From the NCBI RefSeq assembly GCF_002847445.1, contig NZ_CP025430.1, positions 1,798,001 through 1,862,000 of the forward strand: a DNA stretch of 64,000 nucleotides, in the 5' to 3' direction. The translations under genes and the position numbers were made by a program. The notes below the pieces were generated by a model. The model was not told the origin of the DNA and made no database searches. It saw nothing but the letters and a program-made list of their open reading frames with translations. Shown here piece by piece: positions 35,206-54,997 of this stretch. Every line of letters begins with the position of its first letter. Position 1 is the stretch's first letter. Source of the stretch: Paracoccus zhejiangensis. Lineage in GTDB: Bacteria; Pseudomonadota; Alphaproteobacteria; Rhodobacterales; Rhodobacteraceae.

Positions 35206-35411
35206 GGTCTTTCCTCCCTTTTGGCGGCCCTCCCAAGCCGCGATCCATCCGGCGGCGCAGGTGGCGCGGCCGGAATGACGATACCGGGGCGCGCGCCGGA
35301 CGCGCGCTCGGACCCGGAAAACTGCACTCGCAAGGGGGGCTGACGATAAACCGCAGGGCGAGTCACAGCTTAGCCGACTTCACCTCTTTGGCAATACGGG
35401 CGGTCTGCCTG

Positions 35412-35807
35412 CTATCCCGCGTAATCCTCGTCACTGACATGATCCTCCCATGTGACGGCGCTGCCATCCTGCCGTTCCTGGATCGCGATATGGCTCATCG
35501 CGGTCTCGGGGCCGGCGCCGTGCCAGTGGCGTTCGCCCGGCTCGAACCAGACCACGTCGCCGGGACGGATCTCCTCGACCGGGCCGCCCTCGCGCTGCGC
35601 CCGGCCAAGGCCCGAGGTGACGATGATCGTCTGGCCGAGGGGATGGGTGTGCCAAGCGGTGCGCGCGCCCGGCTCGAAGGTCACCAGCGCCGCGGCGACG
35701 CGGGCCGGTTCCGGGGCGGTGATCAGCGGGTCCAGCCGCACCCGTCCGGTGAACCAGTCGGCGGGACCTGCGCCCGAGGGGCGGCTTCCGTTGCGGGTGA
35801 TCTGCAT
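35412..35807 (-). CDS. small metal-dependent cupin (HNL-like)
   Basis: A 131-residue single-domain cupin. With the ATG at 35807 the metal ligands fall at His53, His55, Gln59 and His94, the same numbering as recalled for the manganese cupin hydroxynitrile lyase of Granulicella (GtHNL). AAAGGA is 6 nt before this ATG; an ATG two codons earlier (35813) abuts the ribosome site and is unlikely. Related proteins are often annotated as carboxymuconolactone decarboxylase-like. Its location between the PQQ dehydrogenase and GMC genes suggests a role in the same oxidation pathway. Confidence 0.82.
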   Translation of the reverse strand: MQITRNGSRPSGAGPADWFTGRVRLDPLITAPEPARVAAALVTFEPGARTAWHTHPLGQTIIVTSGLGRAQREGGPVEEIRPGDVVWFEPGERHWHGAGPETAMSHIAIQERQDGSAVTWEDHVSDEDYAG

Positions 35808-35907
35808 GGGCATTCCTTTGCTTCCGGTTGCCAGACCAGACTGCGCCCCCTGCCCCTAGGATGCCAGCCGAAAGGGCCGCCCCGCGACAGGGGCGGCCAG
35901 TTTGCCC

Positions 35908-37482
35908 TTACAGATTGCCGGCGGCCAGCTCGCTGGCGATATGGTCGGCCTGCCGGATCGCCAGCGCCACGATGGTCAGCGTCGGGTTCTCTGCCGCGCC
36001 GGTGGTGAACTGGCTGCCATCGCTGACGAACAGGTTCGGCACGTCATGCGCCCTGCCCCATTTGTCGACCACGCCATCCTCGGGCTTTTCCGACATGCGG
36101 TTGGTGCCGAGGTTGTGGGTCGAAGGATAGGGCGGCGTCGGCAGGGTGCGGGTGGCGCCCACCGCCTTGTAGATCCGCTGCCCCAGATCATAGGCATGGT
36201 TGCGCATGGCCACGTCGTTCGGATGGTCGCTGAAATTGACGTTCGCCACCTTCAGCCCGAGCTTGTCCACGGTCTCGGACAGGGTCACGCGGTTCTCGGC
36301 CTGCGGCATGTCCTCGCCCACGATCCACATCCCGGCCATGTTCTCGTAACTGTCCAGCGCCGTGGTGAATTCACGCCCCCAGCCGCCCGGATCGAGGAAG
36401 GCCGCCATGAAGGGCAGGCCAAGGCTGAGCGTTTCCAGCTCGTAACCGCCGACAAAGCCGCGCGAGGGGTCGTGCTTCGCATGGTCGCGGACGATACCGG
36501 CCATGGTGGTGCCGCGCCACATGCGCACCGGCTTCTCGAACAGGCCGTAAACCGAACCGGTGGTATGGCGCATGTAGTTGCGCCCGACCTGGCCCGAGCT
36601 GTTCGCGAGCCCGTCCGGGAACATGCTGCTGGCCGAGTTCAGAAGCAGCCGCGGGCTTTCGAAGCTGTTCCCCGCCACGCAGACCACCCGCGCCTTCTGC
36701 ATCTGCAAGGCGCCGTCCTTGTCGAAATACTCGACCCCGGTGACCTTGCCGGCATCGTCATGCAGGATGCGCGCGACATGGGCATGGTCGCGCACCTCGA
36801 GATTGCCGGTCGCCTCGCCGCGCGGGATGTCGGTATAAGCCGAAGACCATTTCGCCCCCCATTTGCAGCCCTGGAAGCAGAAGCCGGTCTGCTGGCAGGC
36901 CATGCGCTCGTCATATTCGGCGCTGTTGATCGCCATATTGCCGGTATGGACATCCTGCAGGCCAAGGGCCTTGGCGCCCTTCTCGAGGATCTTGAAGTTG
37001 TTGTTCCCCGGCAGACGCGCGCGGTCGCCTGTCCCGGTCACGCCCAGCTTGGCCTCGGCCTTGTCATACCAGGGCGCCATCTCGGCGGCGTCGATGGGCC
37101 AGTCCAGAAGGCTTGCACCCTCGACCGCGCCATAGTTCGTCAGCGCCTTCCATTCGTGATCCTGAAAGCGCAGGGACGCCCCGGCCCAGTGGATCGAGGT
37201 GCCGCCCACCGCCTTGACGATCCAGGCCGGCAGGCCGGAAAAATCCTTGGCCACGCGCCAGTCGCCGCTGGTCGTGCGCGGATCGGTCCAGGCCAGTTGC
37301 CCGAAGCTTTCCCATTCATCATTGACGTAATCCTCGGGCAGATAGCGCCCGCCCGCCTCGAGCGCGACAACCTTGACGCCCTTCTGCGCCAGTTCGTTGG
37401 CCAGCACCCCGCCGCCCGCGCCCGTGCCGATGATGACGACCACACTGTCGTCGGTCAGATCGAATTTTGCTGCTTCAGCCAT
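35908..37482 (-). CDS. GMC oxidoreductase, gluconate/glucose dehydrogenase large-subunit type
   Basis: A 524-residue FAD enzyme. The dinucleotide motif VVVIIGTGAGGGVLANELA is at the N-terminus and the C-terminus has the GMC His region (HNLGTNRMS). Cys196, Cys202 and Cys206 (in ACQQTGFCFQGC) could hold the [3Fe-4S] cluster found in related FAD-dependent glucose dehydrogenases. It lacks a signal peptide; the small subunit encoded 12 nt upstream has a Tat signal, so the pair is probably exported together. Exact sugar or polyol substrate is unknown. Confidence 0.87.
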   Translation of the reverse strand: MAEAAKFDLTDDSVVVIIGTGAGGGVLANELAQKGVKVVALEAGGRYLPEDYVNDEWESFGQLAWTDPRTTSGDWRVAKDFSGLPAWIVKAVGGTSIHWAGASLRFQDHEWKALTNYGAVEGASLLDWPIDAAEMAPWYDKAEAKLGVTGTGDRARLPGNNNFKILEKGAKALGLQDVHTGNMAINSAEYDERMACQQTGFCFQGCKWGAKWSSAYTDIPRGEATGNLEVRDHAHVARILHDDAGKVTGVEYFDKDGALQMQKARVVCVAGNSFESPRLLLNSASSMFPDGLANSSGQVGRNYMRHTTGSVYGLFEKPVRMWRGTTMAGIVRDHAKHDPSRGFVGGYELETLSLGLPFMAAFLDPGGWGREFTTALDSYENMAGMWIVGEDMPQAENRVTLSETVDKLGLKVANVNFSDHPNDVAMRNHAYDLGQRIYKAVGATRTLPTPPYPSTHNLGTNRMSEKPEDGVVDKWGRAHDVPNLFVSDGSQFTTGAAENPTLTIVALAIRQADHIASELAAGNL

Positions 37483-37494
37483 GATCCATCCCCC

Positions 37495-38016
37495 TCACAG
37501 CCAGTCGATGTCGTCGAAGCCGCGGTTGATGTAACCGCCTTCGGAATAGGACTCGCCCTGGTAGCCGAAGATCGGCCAGACCTCCTTCTGGTTATAGAGG
37601 CCAGTCACCAGCCCGCCCCGCACCGTCTGGAAGAAGGGCGTATCCTGAAGCCCGCGCAGGATGGCCACGCGGTCGGCCTCCCATCCCGCCGACAGGTAGT
37701 CGCCAAACCCTGCCGCCTTGGCGGCGGCATCGAGGGCGGCGATGCCCTCGGTTACCACCGCCTTCTGTTCGGCGGTGTCATAGCCCTTGACGGCAATGGC
37801 ATAGAAACGGTCGCCGACCTTGTCATGGGGATAGATGTCGCGTGCCATCTGCAACAGCGTCGCCATCTCGTGCTCGCTGATCGCCGTCACCTCGACCGCC
37901 CAGGCCGCATCGGGCGCGGCGATGAAGCCAGCGCCTGCCACCGCGAGGGCGCCAGCAGCCACCGCCCGCGACAAGAGCGCGCGCCGGGTCAGGCCCTGTT
38001 TCCTCAACTCTGTCAT
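37495..38016 (-). CDS. gluconate 2-dehydrogenase subunit 3 family protein, Tat-exported
   Basis: A 173-residue small subunit with a twin-arginine signal (LTRRALLSRAVAAG) and a likely cleavage near residue 41 (DAAWA). It matches the gamma/small subunit of membrane gluconate and FAD-glucose dehydrogenases, which carries the FAD subunit through the Tat system. GGGAGGAG precedes the start. It is directly upstream of the GMC gene. Confidence 0.86.
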   Translation of the reverse strand: MTELRKQGLTRRALLSRAVAAGALAVAGAGFIAAPDAAWAVEVTAISEHEMATLLQMARDIYPHDKVGDRFYAIAVKGYDTAEQKAVVTEGIAALDAAAKAAGFGDYLSAGWEADRVAILRGLQDTPFFQTVRGGLVTGLYNQKEVWPIFGYQGESYSEGGYINRGFDDIDWL

Positions 38017-38090
38017 GGTCTCTCCTCCCTTGTTGTGCGCGGGTCACGGCGGCCCCTCCCGGCCGCCGGCCCGCGTTATCGGATGCGCGG

Positions 38091-38486
38091 CTACTTGAAC
38101 CGGCCACCCCGCTGCAGCACCTCGATCTGGTAGCCATCTGGATCGGCGATGAAGAAGAACCGCGCCACCAGCTCGCCCGCCGGGGCGAAATCCACCAGCT
38201 TGCGCGGGGCAAGACCCTCGGCCTCCAGCCGCGCGTGCAGCGCGTCCACGTCATCGACCGAGACGGCGATATGGCCGTAGCCGTCGCCCAGGTCATAGGG
38301 TTCGGTGCGGTCCTTGTTGATGGTCAGTTCCAGTTCGGCCTCGGCCTCGCCATTGGACAGGTAGACCAGCGTGAAGGTCGGGAAATCCAGCCGGTCGGCC
38401 ACCTTCAGCCCGAAAGCGCGATCATAGAAATCGACCGAGCGCGCCTCATCGAGCACGCGGATCATCGAATGGATATACTTGGCCAT
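38091..38486 (-). CDS. gloA: VOC family protein, lactoylglutathione lyase-like
   Basis: A 131-residue glyoxalase I-like protein beginning AKYIHSMIRVLDEARSVDFY and ending ADPDGYQIEVLQRGG, with GLxVADRLDFPTFTLVYL in the first module. Glyoxalase I converts the methylglyoxal-glutathione adduct to lactoylglutathione. The ATG at 38486 has GGGGG upstream and fits the family; an in-frame start at 38519 would add 11 residues. The symbol is by family resemblance and may be over-specific. It lies 74 bp upstream of the Tat small-subunit gene. Confidence 0.75.
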   Translation of the reverse strand: MAKYIHSMIRVLDEARSVDFYDRAFGLKVADRLDFPTFTLVYLSNGEAEAELELTINKDRTEPYDLGDGYGHIAVSVDDVDALHARLEAEGLAPRKLVDFAPAGELVARFFFIADPDGYQIEVLQRGGRFK

Positions 38487-38578
38487 GCAGCCCCCTGCTG
38501 TCTTCTCTTGCAGGGACAAGGCTAGGGGGTCGCGGGCGCGCGCGGGTAGTATCGGATTACTACAGCTGCATTTTCCGG

Positions 38579-38869
38579 CTATTCGGCGGCGATGGGCTGG
38601 CTGGCCAGGTGATCCTCGCCCAGGTGGATGGTGCAGACGCAGCGCAAAAGCGAGGTGAAATTCCGTGCCTCTCCATGCAGCACCAAGACCTCGCTGTGCA
38701 GCTTCGAGATGAAGGCCGGGGTCGACAGCCCCTCGCGCGCGGCGATGTCATCAAGGATGCCCCAGAAGGCGCGTTCCAGCCGGATCGAGGTCGACTGCCC
38801 GTTCAGCCGCAGCCGACGAGTTTCGCTTTCATATCGGGCCGGGTTCTGACCGGCGAAGATCTGGCACAT
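38579..38869 (-). CDS. ribbon-helix-helix domain protein (RHH_4 type)
   Basis: A 96-residue small protein beginning MCQIFAGQNPARYESETR, then LRLNGQSTSIRLERAFWGIL, which is a ribbon-helix-helix DNA-binding pattern, and ending LLRCVCTIHLGE. Proteins of this form are widespread in Rhodobacterales with unknown targets. The internal ATG at 38869 is chosen because it matches the family start. It lies directly downstream of the tuf terminator region. Confidence 0.8.
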   Translation of the reverse strand: MCQIFAGQNPARYESETRRLRLNGQSTSIRLERAFWGILDDIAAREGLSTPAFISKLHSEVLVLHGEARNFTSLLRCVCTIHLGEDHLASQPIAAE

Positions 38870-38966
38870 GGGCTTGATCGCTGGGTTGGGGCGGCTGAGC
38901 AATTTTGCGGCAGAAGCGGGTTTGGGTCAATCAGCCAAGGATCGGCGGAAAGTATGACACGCCCAC

Positions 38967-38996
38967 GAAAAAGGCCGCCCCTCGCGGGGCGGCCTT
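38967..38996 (-). terminator. Rho-independent terminator of tuf
   Basis: On the minus strand an 11-bp stem, AAGGCCGCCCC paired with GGGGCGGCCTT around a GCGA tetraloop, is followed by TTTC. It lies 27 nt after the tuf stop and closes the rpsL-rpsG-fusA-tuf operon. Confidence 0.9.
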
Positions 38997-39022
38997 CTCA
39001 TCTCTCACGCGGATGCGTCAGA

Positions 39023-40198
<1,176 letters not shown>

Positions 40199-40222
40199 GA
40201 TTGGCTCCTTTTGTCGTGAGAC

Positions 40223-40278
40223 GGTGCGTGACACACGCACCCTACAGGGTTGGTAGGGTGCGAGGTTTCCCCCGCACC
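40223..40278. repeat. three-hairpin palindromic element, fusA-tuf copy
   Basis: Three alternative hairpins share sequence: GGTGCGTG-aca-CACGCACC (40223-40241), CGCACCCTAC-7 nt-GTAGGGTGCG (40236-40262), and GGTGCG-10 nt-CGCACC (40257-40278). The central CCTAC/GTAGG core and layout match the element at 50567-50620 in the rpoB-rpoC gap. It lies within an operon, so it may control mRNA processing or partial termination. Confidence 0.7.
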
Positions 40279-40285
40279 GCCTTGA

Positions 40286-42409
<2,124 letters not shown>

Positions 42410-42427
42410 GAGTGACTTCCTTTCGCC

Positions 42428-42898
42428 TTACCAGCGGTAGTGGCTGAACGCTTTGTTGGCGTCGGCCATCTTGTGGGTATCTTCCCGCTTCTTGACGGCG
42501 GTACCGCGGCCCTGGACCGCATCGGACAGTTCACCTGCCAGACGCTCTTCCATGGTGTTTTCGTTGCGCTTCTTGGCGGCGTCGATCAGCCAGCGAATGG
42601 CCAGAGCCTCGCGGCGGATCGGACGGACTTCGACCGGAACCTGATAGGTGGCACCACCCACACGGCGCGAGCGGACCTCGACCGAGGGTTTCACATTGTC
42701 CAGGGCTTCGTGGAAGACCTCGACGGGGGCGCGCTTCAGGCGGCCTTCAACACGCTCGAGCGCGTTGTAGACGATGCGTTCGGCAACCGATTTCTTGCCA
42801 TCAACCATCAGGTTGTTCATGAATTTGGTCAGCACGCGATCGCCATACTTGGCGTCGGGCAGGACTTCGCGCTTCTCAGCGGCGTGACGACGGGACAT
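42428..42898 (-). CDS. rpsG: 30S ribosomal protein S7
   Basis: A 156-residue primary 16S rRNA-binding protein that starts [15 protein letters not shown] and contains [17 protein letters not shown] and [13 protein letters not shown], typical S7 segments. In many bacteria S7 represses its own operon. It lies between rpsL and fusA. Confidence 0.99.
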   Translation of the reverse strand: MSRRHAAEKREVLPDAKYGDRVLTKFMNNLMVDGKKSVAERIVYNALERVEGRLKRAPVEVFHEALDNVKPSVEVRSRRVGGATYQVPVEVRPIRREALAIRWLIDAAKKRNENTMEERLAGELSDAVQGRGTAVKKREDTHKMADANKAFSHYRW

Positions 42899-42910
42899 CT
42901 GTGTCTCTCC

Positions 42911-43282
42911 TTACTTCGGACGCTTCGCGCCGTATTTCGAACGACGCTGGCGACGATCCTTGACGCCCTGGGTATCCAGCACACCGCGCAGGATGTGGTA
43001 ACGGACACCCGGAAGGTCTTTCACACGACCGCCACGGATCAGCACGACGCTGTGTTCCTGCAGGTTGTGCTTCTCGCCCGGGATGTAGGAGATGACTTCG
43101 AAGCCATTGGTCAGACGGACCTTGGCCACTTTCCGCATAGCGGAGTTCGGTTTCTTCGGCGTCGTGGTATAGACGCGCGTGCAGACGCCGCGCTTTTGCG
43201 GGCATCCTTGCAGGTGCTGCGACTTGCTCCGCTGCACCTTGGGCTGCCGCGGTTTGCGGATCAGCTGTTGAATCGTCGGCAT
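42911..43282 (-). CDS. rpsL: 30S ribosomal protein S12
   Basis: A 123-residue decoding-centre protein. It begins [13 protein letters not shown] at 43282; frame upstream is not translated. Lysines that mutate in streptomycin resistance are wild type (TPKKPNSA and [10 protein letters not shown]), predicting sensitivity at this locus. It is the first gene of the str operon. Confidence 0.99.
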   Translation of the reverse strand: MPTIQQLIRKPRQPKVQRSKSQHLQGCPQKRGVCTRVYTTTPKKPNSAMRKVAKVRLTNGFEVISYIPGEKHNLQEHSVVLIRGGRVKDLPGVRYHILRGVLDTQGVKDRRQRRSKYGAKRPK

Positions 43283-43492
43283 TCGGTTCCCCGTCTTGCT
43301 CGTGTCAATACTCGCATCCCGGCCGGGACGCGCCACTTCTCGACGGCACTTTGCGCATACCGCAAAATGCCAAACCGCATCCGACCCCTAGGATGGGGAG
43401 GACGCTTTCTCTTCCAGAGGATCAAGGCTAAATCGGCCCGATCGTGACCGCACAGGTTCTGGCTCCCCGAGACGGCCGCCTCGGGTCTGGGG

Positions 43493-43521
43493 CATATAGG
43501 AGGATTCCCGTGAGGTGTCAA
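43493..43521 (-). promoter_or_regulatory. str operon promoter
   Basis: On the minus strand TTGACA (43516-43521) and TATATG (43493-43498) are separated by exactly 17 nt. The predicted transcript has a leader of about 200 nt before rpsL, with a CCCGAG/CTCGGG hairpin near 43465-43486. The same architecture is seen ahead of secE and trpT. Confidence 0.8.
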
Positions 43522-43556
43522 CCGACACACGGCTTTCGCTGCGCCCTGCCCTGCCC

Positions 43557-44372
43557 TCAGGAAAAGCGCCGCGCGGCCGCGTTCAGCGCGGCATGATCCA
43601 GGCGGAAGCGGCTCTGCATCTGCTCGGAGATCGAGGCCTCGTCGGTCTCCCAGGGATAGCCCGCGCCAAGCGAGGCGGAATCGCCATCCTCGTGCATCAG
43701 GCGCAGGAACATCAGCGGCTGCGGGACGCTGACACCGGGCATCCACAAGCCGATCTTGGCATGGTTGAAATGCACCGCCGTGGCGTCGCGATCGGGCGAC
43801 AGGAAGACGGTCAGCGCGACCCCCATGTTGTGACAGATGCGCGGGCTGATCTGCAGCCCCTTGCGCGTGACCTTGGCCATCAGCCCGCGCGAATGGTCCA
43901 GCGACAGCTTGCGCTCGACCTGCCACAGGTCGCGCACCGGCAGGAAATCGCGCCGGGCGCTTTCGATGTAATCGATCGCCACCGCGTCGTCATCGTCATG
44001 GCGGAAATGCCCGACCGCATCGGCGCCGCGATCGATATGGGGCCGGATCGCCGCAAGGCAGGCTTCCAGATGCCGCTCCATTGGCGGCACCAGTTCGAGG
44101 CGGAATTGCGGGATCTCTTCGGTCAGGGCGCGGAGCCGCGACAGATAGGGCTCGGGCAGGTCGCGGCCGGTCATGATGACCAGCGTGAAATCGGGATCGC
44201 TCTGCGCCCGCCAGGCCGGCAGGGCAACATGCTCGAACCAGAACCAACGCCGCTCGAGCCGGGCGGGATCATAGAGAAACTCCCGCCGCTCGGCGATGGT
44301 GGCGTGTTCCTTCTGATAGCCGCGCAGCCCGACATAAGACCAGCGCATCAGGCCCAGCATCTGGATCTTCAT
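43557..44372 (-). CDS. putative rhamnosyltransferase-like protein
   Basis: A 271-residue protein from the ATG at 44372 (MKIQMLGLMRWSYVG). It contains VIMTGRDLPEPYLSRL and an acidic RHDDDDAVAIDYI motif that could bind metal and nucleotide sugar, matching the putative rhamnosyltransferase family (Rhamno_transf type). The start overlaps the stop of the upstream DMT gene by ATGA. Substrate is unknown; surface glycan decoration is a guess. It sits just before the str operon promoter. Confidence 0.72.
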   Translation of the reverse strand: MKIQMLGLMRWSYVGLRGYQKEHATIAERREFLYDPARLERRWFWFEHVALPAWRAQSDPDFTLVIMTGRDLPEPYLSRLRALTEEIPQFRLELVPPMERHLEACLAAIRPHIDRGADAVGHFRHDDDDAVAIDYIESARRDFLPVRDLWQVERKLSLDHSRGLMAKVTRKGLQISPRICHNMGVALTVFLSPDRDATAVHFNHAKIGLWMPGVSVPQPLMFLRLMHEDGDSASLGAGYPWETDEASISEQMQSRFRLDHAALNAAARRFS

Positions 44373-45322
44373 CGCCCCGTCTCCCTCGGCTGGCCCCTCA
44401 ACTGGCCCTCGCGCCAGATCGAATAGATCCCCGCGGTCACGATCAGGCCAGACCCGGCCCAGGTCCAGACATCCGGCCATTCGCCAAAGACCACCAGTCC
44501 CAGGATGATCGCAGCCACCAGCGAGACATAGCGGAAGGGCGCGACGAAGGAAATCTCGCCGATGCGCATGGTCGCCACCGCCGAAAGATAGCCCACGGTC
44601 AGGAAGCCGCCGCCAAGGACCAGCAGGCCCAGCTGTTCCACCGTGGGTCGCTGCCAGCCCTCGCCGATGCTGAGCAGAAGGCCCGACAGGGTGACCGATG
44701 TGGCGGCATAGAAGGCGATGGTGGTCGAGCGGATCTCGCGGCTGAACAGCCGCGTGACAAGATCGCGCAGCACCACCATCGCCACCGAGGCGAGCCCCAG
44801 CACCGACCAGATGGTGAAGGCCGAGGTGCCGGGCCGCAGGATCATCAGCACGCCTACCAGCCCGACCAGCACCGCCACCATCCGCCGCCAGCCCAGCTTT
44901 TCATGGAACATCACCGCCGCGCCCAGCATCACCACCAGCGGCAGCGACTGCATGATTGCGGACAAGTCGGCAATGGCCATGTGCATCAGCGCCTGCAGGA
45001 ACAGCACGGTCGAGGCGATCTCGCCGATCAGCCGCAGGATCATCGGCCGCACCGCCTCGCGCGGTAGACGTAGCTGCAACCCGCCCTCACGCCGCGCGAT
45101 CAGCAACAGGCCCAGCATGACCACAAGACCGCGGAGCGTGATCGACTGGTAGAGCGGCAGGTCGCTGGCGACGAATTTCATCACCGTGTCGTTCAGCGTG
45201 AAGAAGGTCATCGACACGCACATGATCAGCGCGCCACGCATGTTGTCGCGATGGCTCGCGGGCTCTGCACGGAGAGCGGCAGGGGCGACCTTGCGGTTCG
45301 GAGACAGGATCGGCGTCCGCAT
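44369..45322 (-). CDS. EamA/DMT family permease
   Basis: A 317-residue membrane protein with about ten helices in two EamA repeats, for example ALIMCVSMTFFTLNDTVMKF and FLTVGYLSAVATMRIGEISF. The duplicated architecture and length fit the drug/metabolite transporter superfamily. It overlaps the rhamnosyltransferase-like gene. The substrate cannot be deduced. Confidence 0.87.
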   Translation of the reverse strand: MRTPILSPNRKVAPAALRAEPASHRDNMRGALIMCVSMTFFTLNDTVMKFVASDLPLYQSITLRGLVVMLGLLLIARREGGLQLRLPREAVRPMILRLIGEIASTVLFLQALMHMAIADLSAIMQSLPLVVMLGAAVMFHEKLGWRRMVAVLVGLVGVLMILRPGTSAFTIWSVLGLASVAMVVLRDLVTRLFSREIRSTTIAFYAATSVTLSGLLLSIGEGWQRPTVEQLGLLVLGGGFLTVGYLSAVATMRIGEISFVAPFRYVSLVAAIILGLVVFGEWPDVWTWAGSGLIVTAGIYSIWREGQLRGQPRETGR

Positions 45323-45405
45323 GGGGGTCGGCCTTCGCGCTGGTATACAAGTCCCGCTTACGACGGGACGGGAGCGAAGGAAAGAGTGGCTGGCAGCGGG
45401 ATCCG

Positions 45406-46011
45406 TTACCAGAGATTGAAGCCGGTAAAGCTGATAGCGGCCTTGAAGCCGTCGATGAGTTCGACCAGCGGAATGAAGGAGAGAAAGACGAGCGCGTCGA
45501 ACAGGTTGGATCGCAGCGACCGGGCATTGAACATCACCTGTGTGCGCGTGTGGTAGAGGCGCGGATCAGGGATGAAGAACGGCACCCGCGCTGCATAGGC
45601 AGCGTAGTCGGCACCGAAATGGCCGGACAGGAAGGCTGCCTCGCGCCGCGCCGTGATGTAGAGGATTGTCCCCACGACCGAGGCCAGCAGAATGGCAAAG
45701 CTGAACGCGCCCAACATCAAGCCGATCCCGAAGGCTGCAACCGTCGAGAAGAAGTAGAGCGGGTTCCGGGTCATCGAATAGGGGCCATCCTGCATGACCT
45801 GCGCATTCTTGTGACCGCCGACATAGAGAATGGACCAGAACCGCCCGAGCACACCCGCGATCAGGATCAGGGTGCCGATCGCCTCGATGACCTCGTGCCC
45901 CTCGCTATAGAGCGGCAGGTGTGGCGGGACGAACAGCAGGATTGGCAGCACGAGCAGGAAGGCAAGCCGAAGGAGATTGATGCGCTTCTGCTGGTTGACG
46001 GCCTGTGCCAT
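45406..46011 (-). CDS. isoprenylcysteine carboxyl methyltransferase-like membrane protein
   Basis: A 201-residue integral membrane protein with four or five helices. The C-terminal methyltransferase motif GPYSMTRNPLYFFSTV and a following REAAFLSGHFGADYAAYAARVP match the ICMT/PEMT-like family. Bacterial members usually methylate unknown small molecules or lipids. The ATG at 46011 is used; the longer frame to 46173 would pass through the candidate promoter. No strong ribosome site is visible. Confidence 0.78.
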   Translation of the reverse strand: MAQAVNQQKRINLLRLAFLLVLPILLFVPPHLPLYSEGHEVIEAIGTLILIAGVLGRFWSILYVGGHKNAQVMQDGPYSMTRNPLYFFSTVAAFGIGLMLGAFSFAILLASVVGTILYITARREAAFLSGHFGADYAAYAARVPFFIPDPRLYHTRTQVMFNARSLRSNLFDALVFLSFIPLVELIDGFKAAISFTGFNLW

Positions 46012-46061
46012 GTCGCTTTGTCCCGGTTCGCCGCGTCCCGCGGCATTGCGATGTCGTTGAT

Positions 46062-46092
46062 GTTTTAGCTGCCGCGCCGCGTCTTCTGTCAA
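46062..46092 (-). promoter_or_regulatory. candidate promoter of the ICMT-like gene
   Basis: On the minus strand TTGACA (46087-46092) is followed after 19 nt by TAAAAC (46062-46067). The spacer is longer than usual. It would separate this gene from rpoC, which ends in a terminator about 150 bp away. Confidence 0.4.
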
Positions 46093-46239
46093 CGAAATTC
46101 CCGTGCCGCGCAGAGCGGATCGCGTGAAAGTCAACGGCGCGAGCGTGAGGAGCGCCTCGGTGACGGAGGCCAAGGCTGAAATCCCCAGCGTACGACCCTG
46201 AATTTCCTACGGAGTGCAGATTGGAAAATCTCCCCTGCC

Positions 46240-46278
46240 CCCAAAACGAAGCAGGCCCGGCTGACTGCCGGGCCTGCT
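46240..46278 (-). terminator. Rho-independent terminator of rpoC
   Basis: On the minus strand AGCAGGCCCGGC pairs with GCCGGGCCTGCT (12 bp, 5-nt loop) and is followed by TCGTTTTGG. It lies 22 nt after the rpoC stop and ends the rpoBC transcript. Confidence 0.9.
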
Positions 46279-46299
46279 CTCATTTCAACCGATCAAGGA

Positions 46300-50526
<4,227 letters not shown>

Positions 50527-50566
50527 TATCAAATCCTATGAATCGGCGCGGAAGGAGAGAGGGAAA

Positions 50567-50620
50567 GGTGGGGTAGAACCCCACCCTACCGGGTGGCGTA
50601 GGGTGGGGTTTCACCCCACC
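50567..50620. repeat. three-hairpin palindromic element, rpoB-rpoC copy
   Basis: GGTGGGGT-aga-ACCCCACC (50567-50585), ACCCCACCCTAC-8 nt-GTAGGGTGGGGT (50578-50609) and GGTGGGGT-ttc-ACCCCACC (50602-50620) overlap, so the central 12-bp hairpin and the outer pair are mutually exclusive. It matches the layout and CCTAC/GTAGG core of the 40223 element. It lies inside the rpoBC operon. Confidence 0.75.
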
Positions 50621-50636
50621 ACGGAACCAGAGCCGG

Positions 50637-54788
<4,152 letters not shown>

Positions 54789-54939
54789 GGGGTCGTGTCA
54801 CCTTTCGTCTTGGTCGGCACTGATCGTCGGGGCACGACCAGATTCGACCTGCGAATCTCAGGAGTTGCGATTCCATGCCCGCCGCGCGTCCCACCGTGCG
54901 GCTCCCGAATCGCGAATACACCCTGAAGGGAGCTCTTGC

Positions 54940-54967
54940 CATTTAAATACGGAAGAGCGACCTTCAA
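54940..54967 (-). promoter_or_regulatory. weak candidate promoter for rpoBC
   Basis: On the minus strand TTGAAG (54962-54967) and TAAATG (54940-54945) are 16 nt apart in an AT-rich patch (TATTTAAAT). The 209-bp gap between the glycosyltransferase and rpoB could thus give rpoBC its own start, but matches are partial. Confidence 0.3.
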
Positions 54968-54997
54968 GACATATTCCGGCGGAAAGTCAACTTTTTT

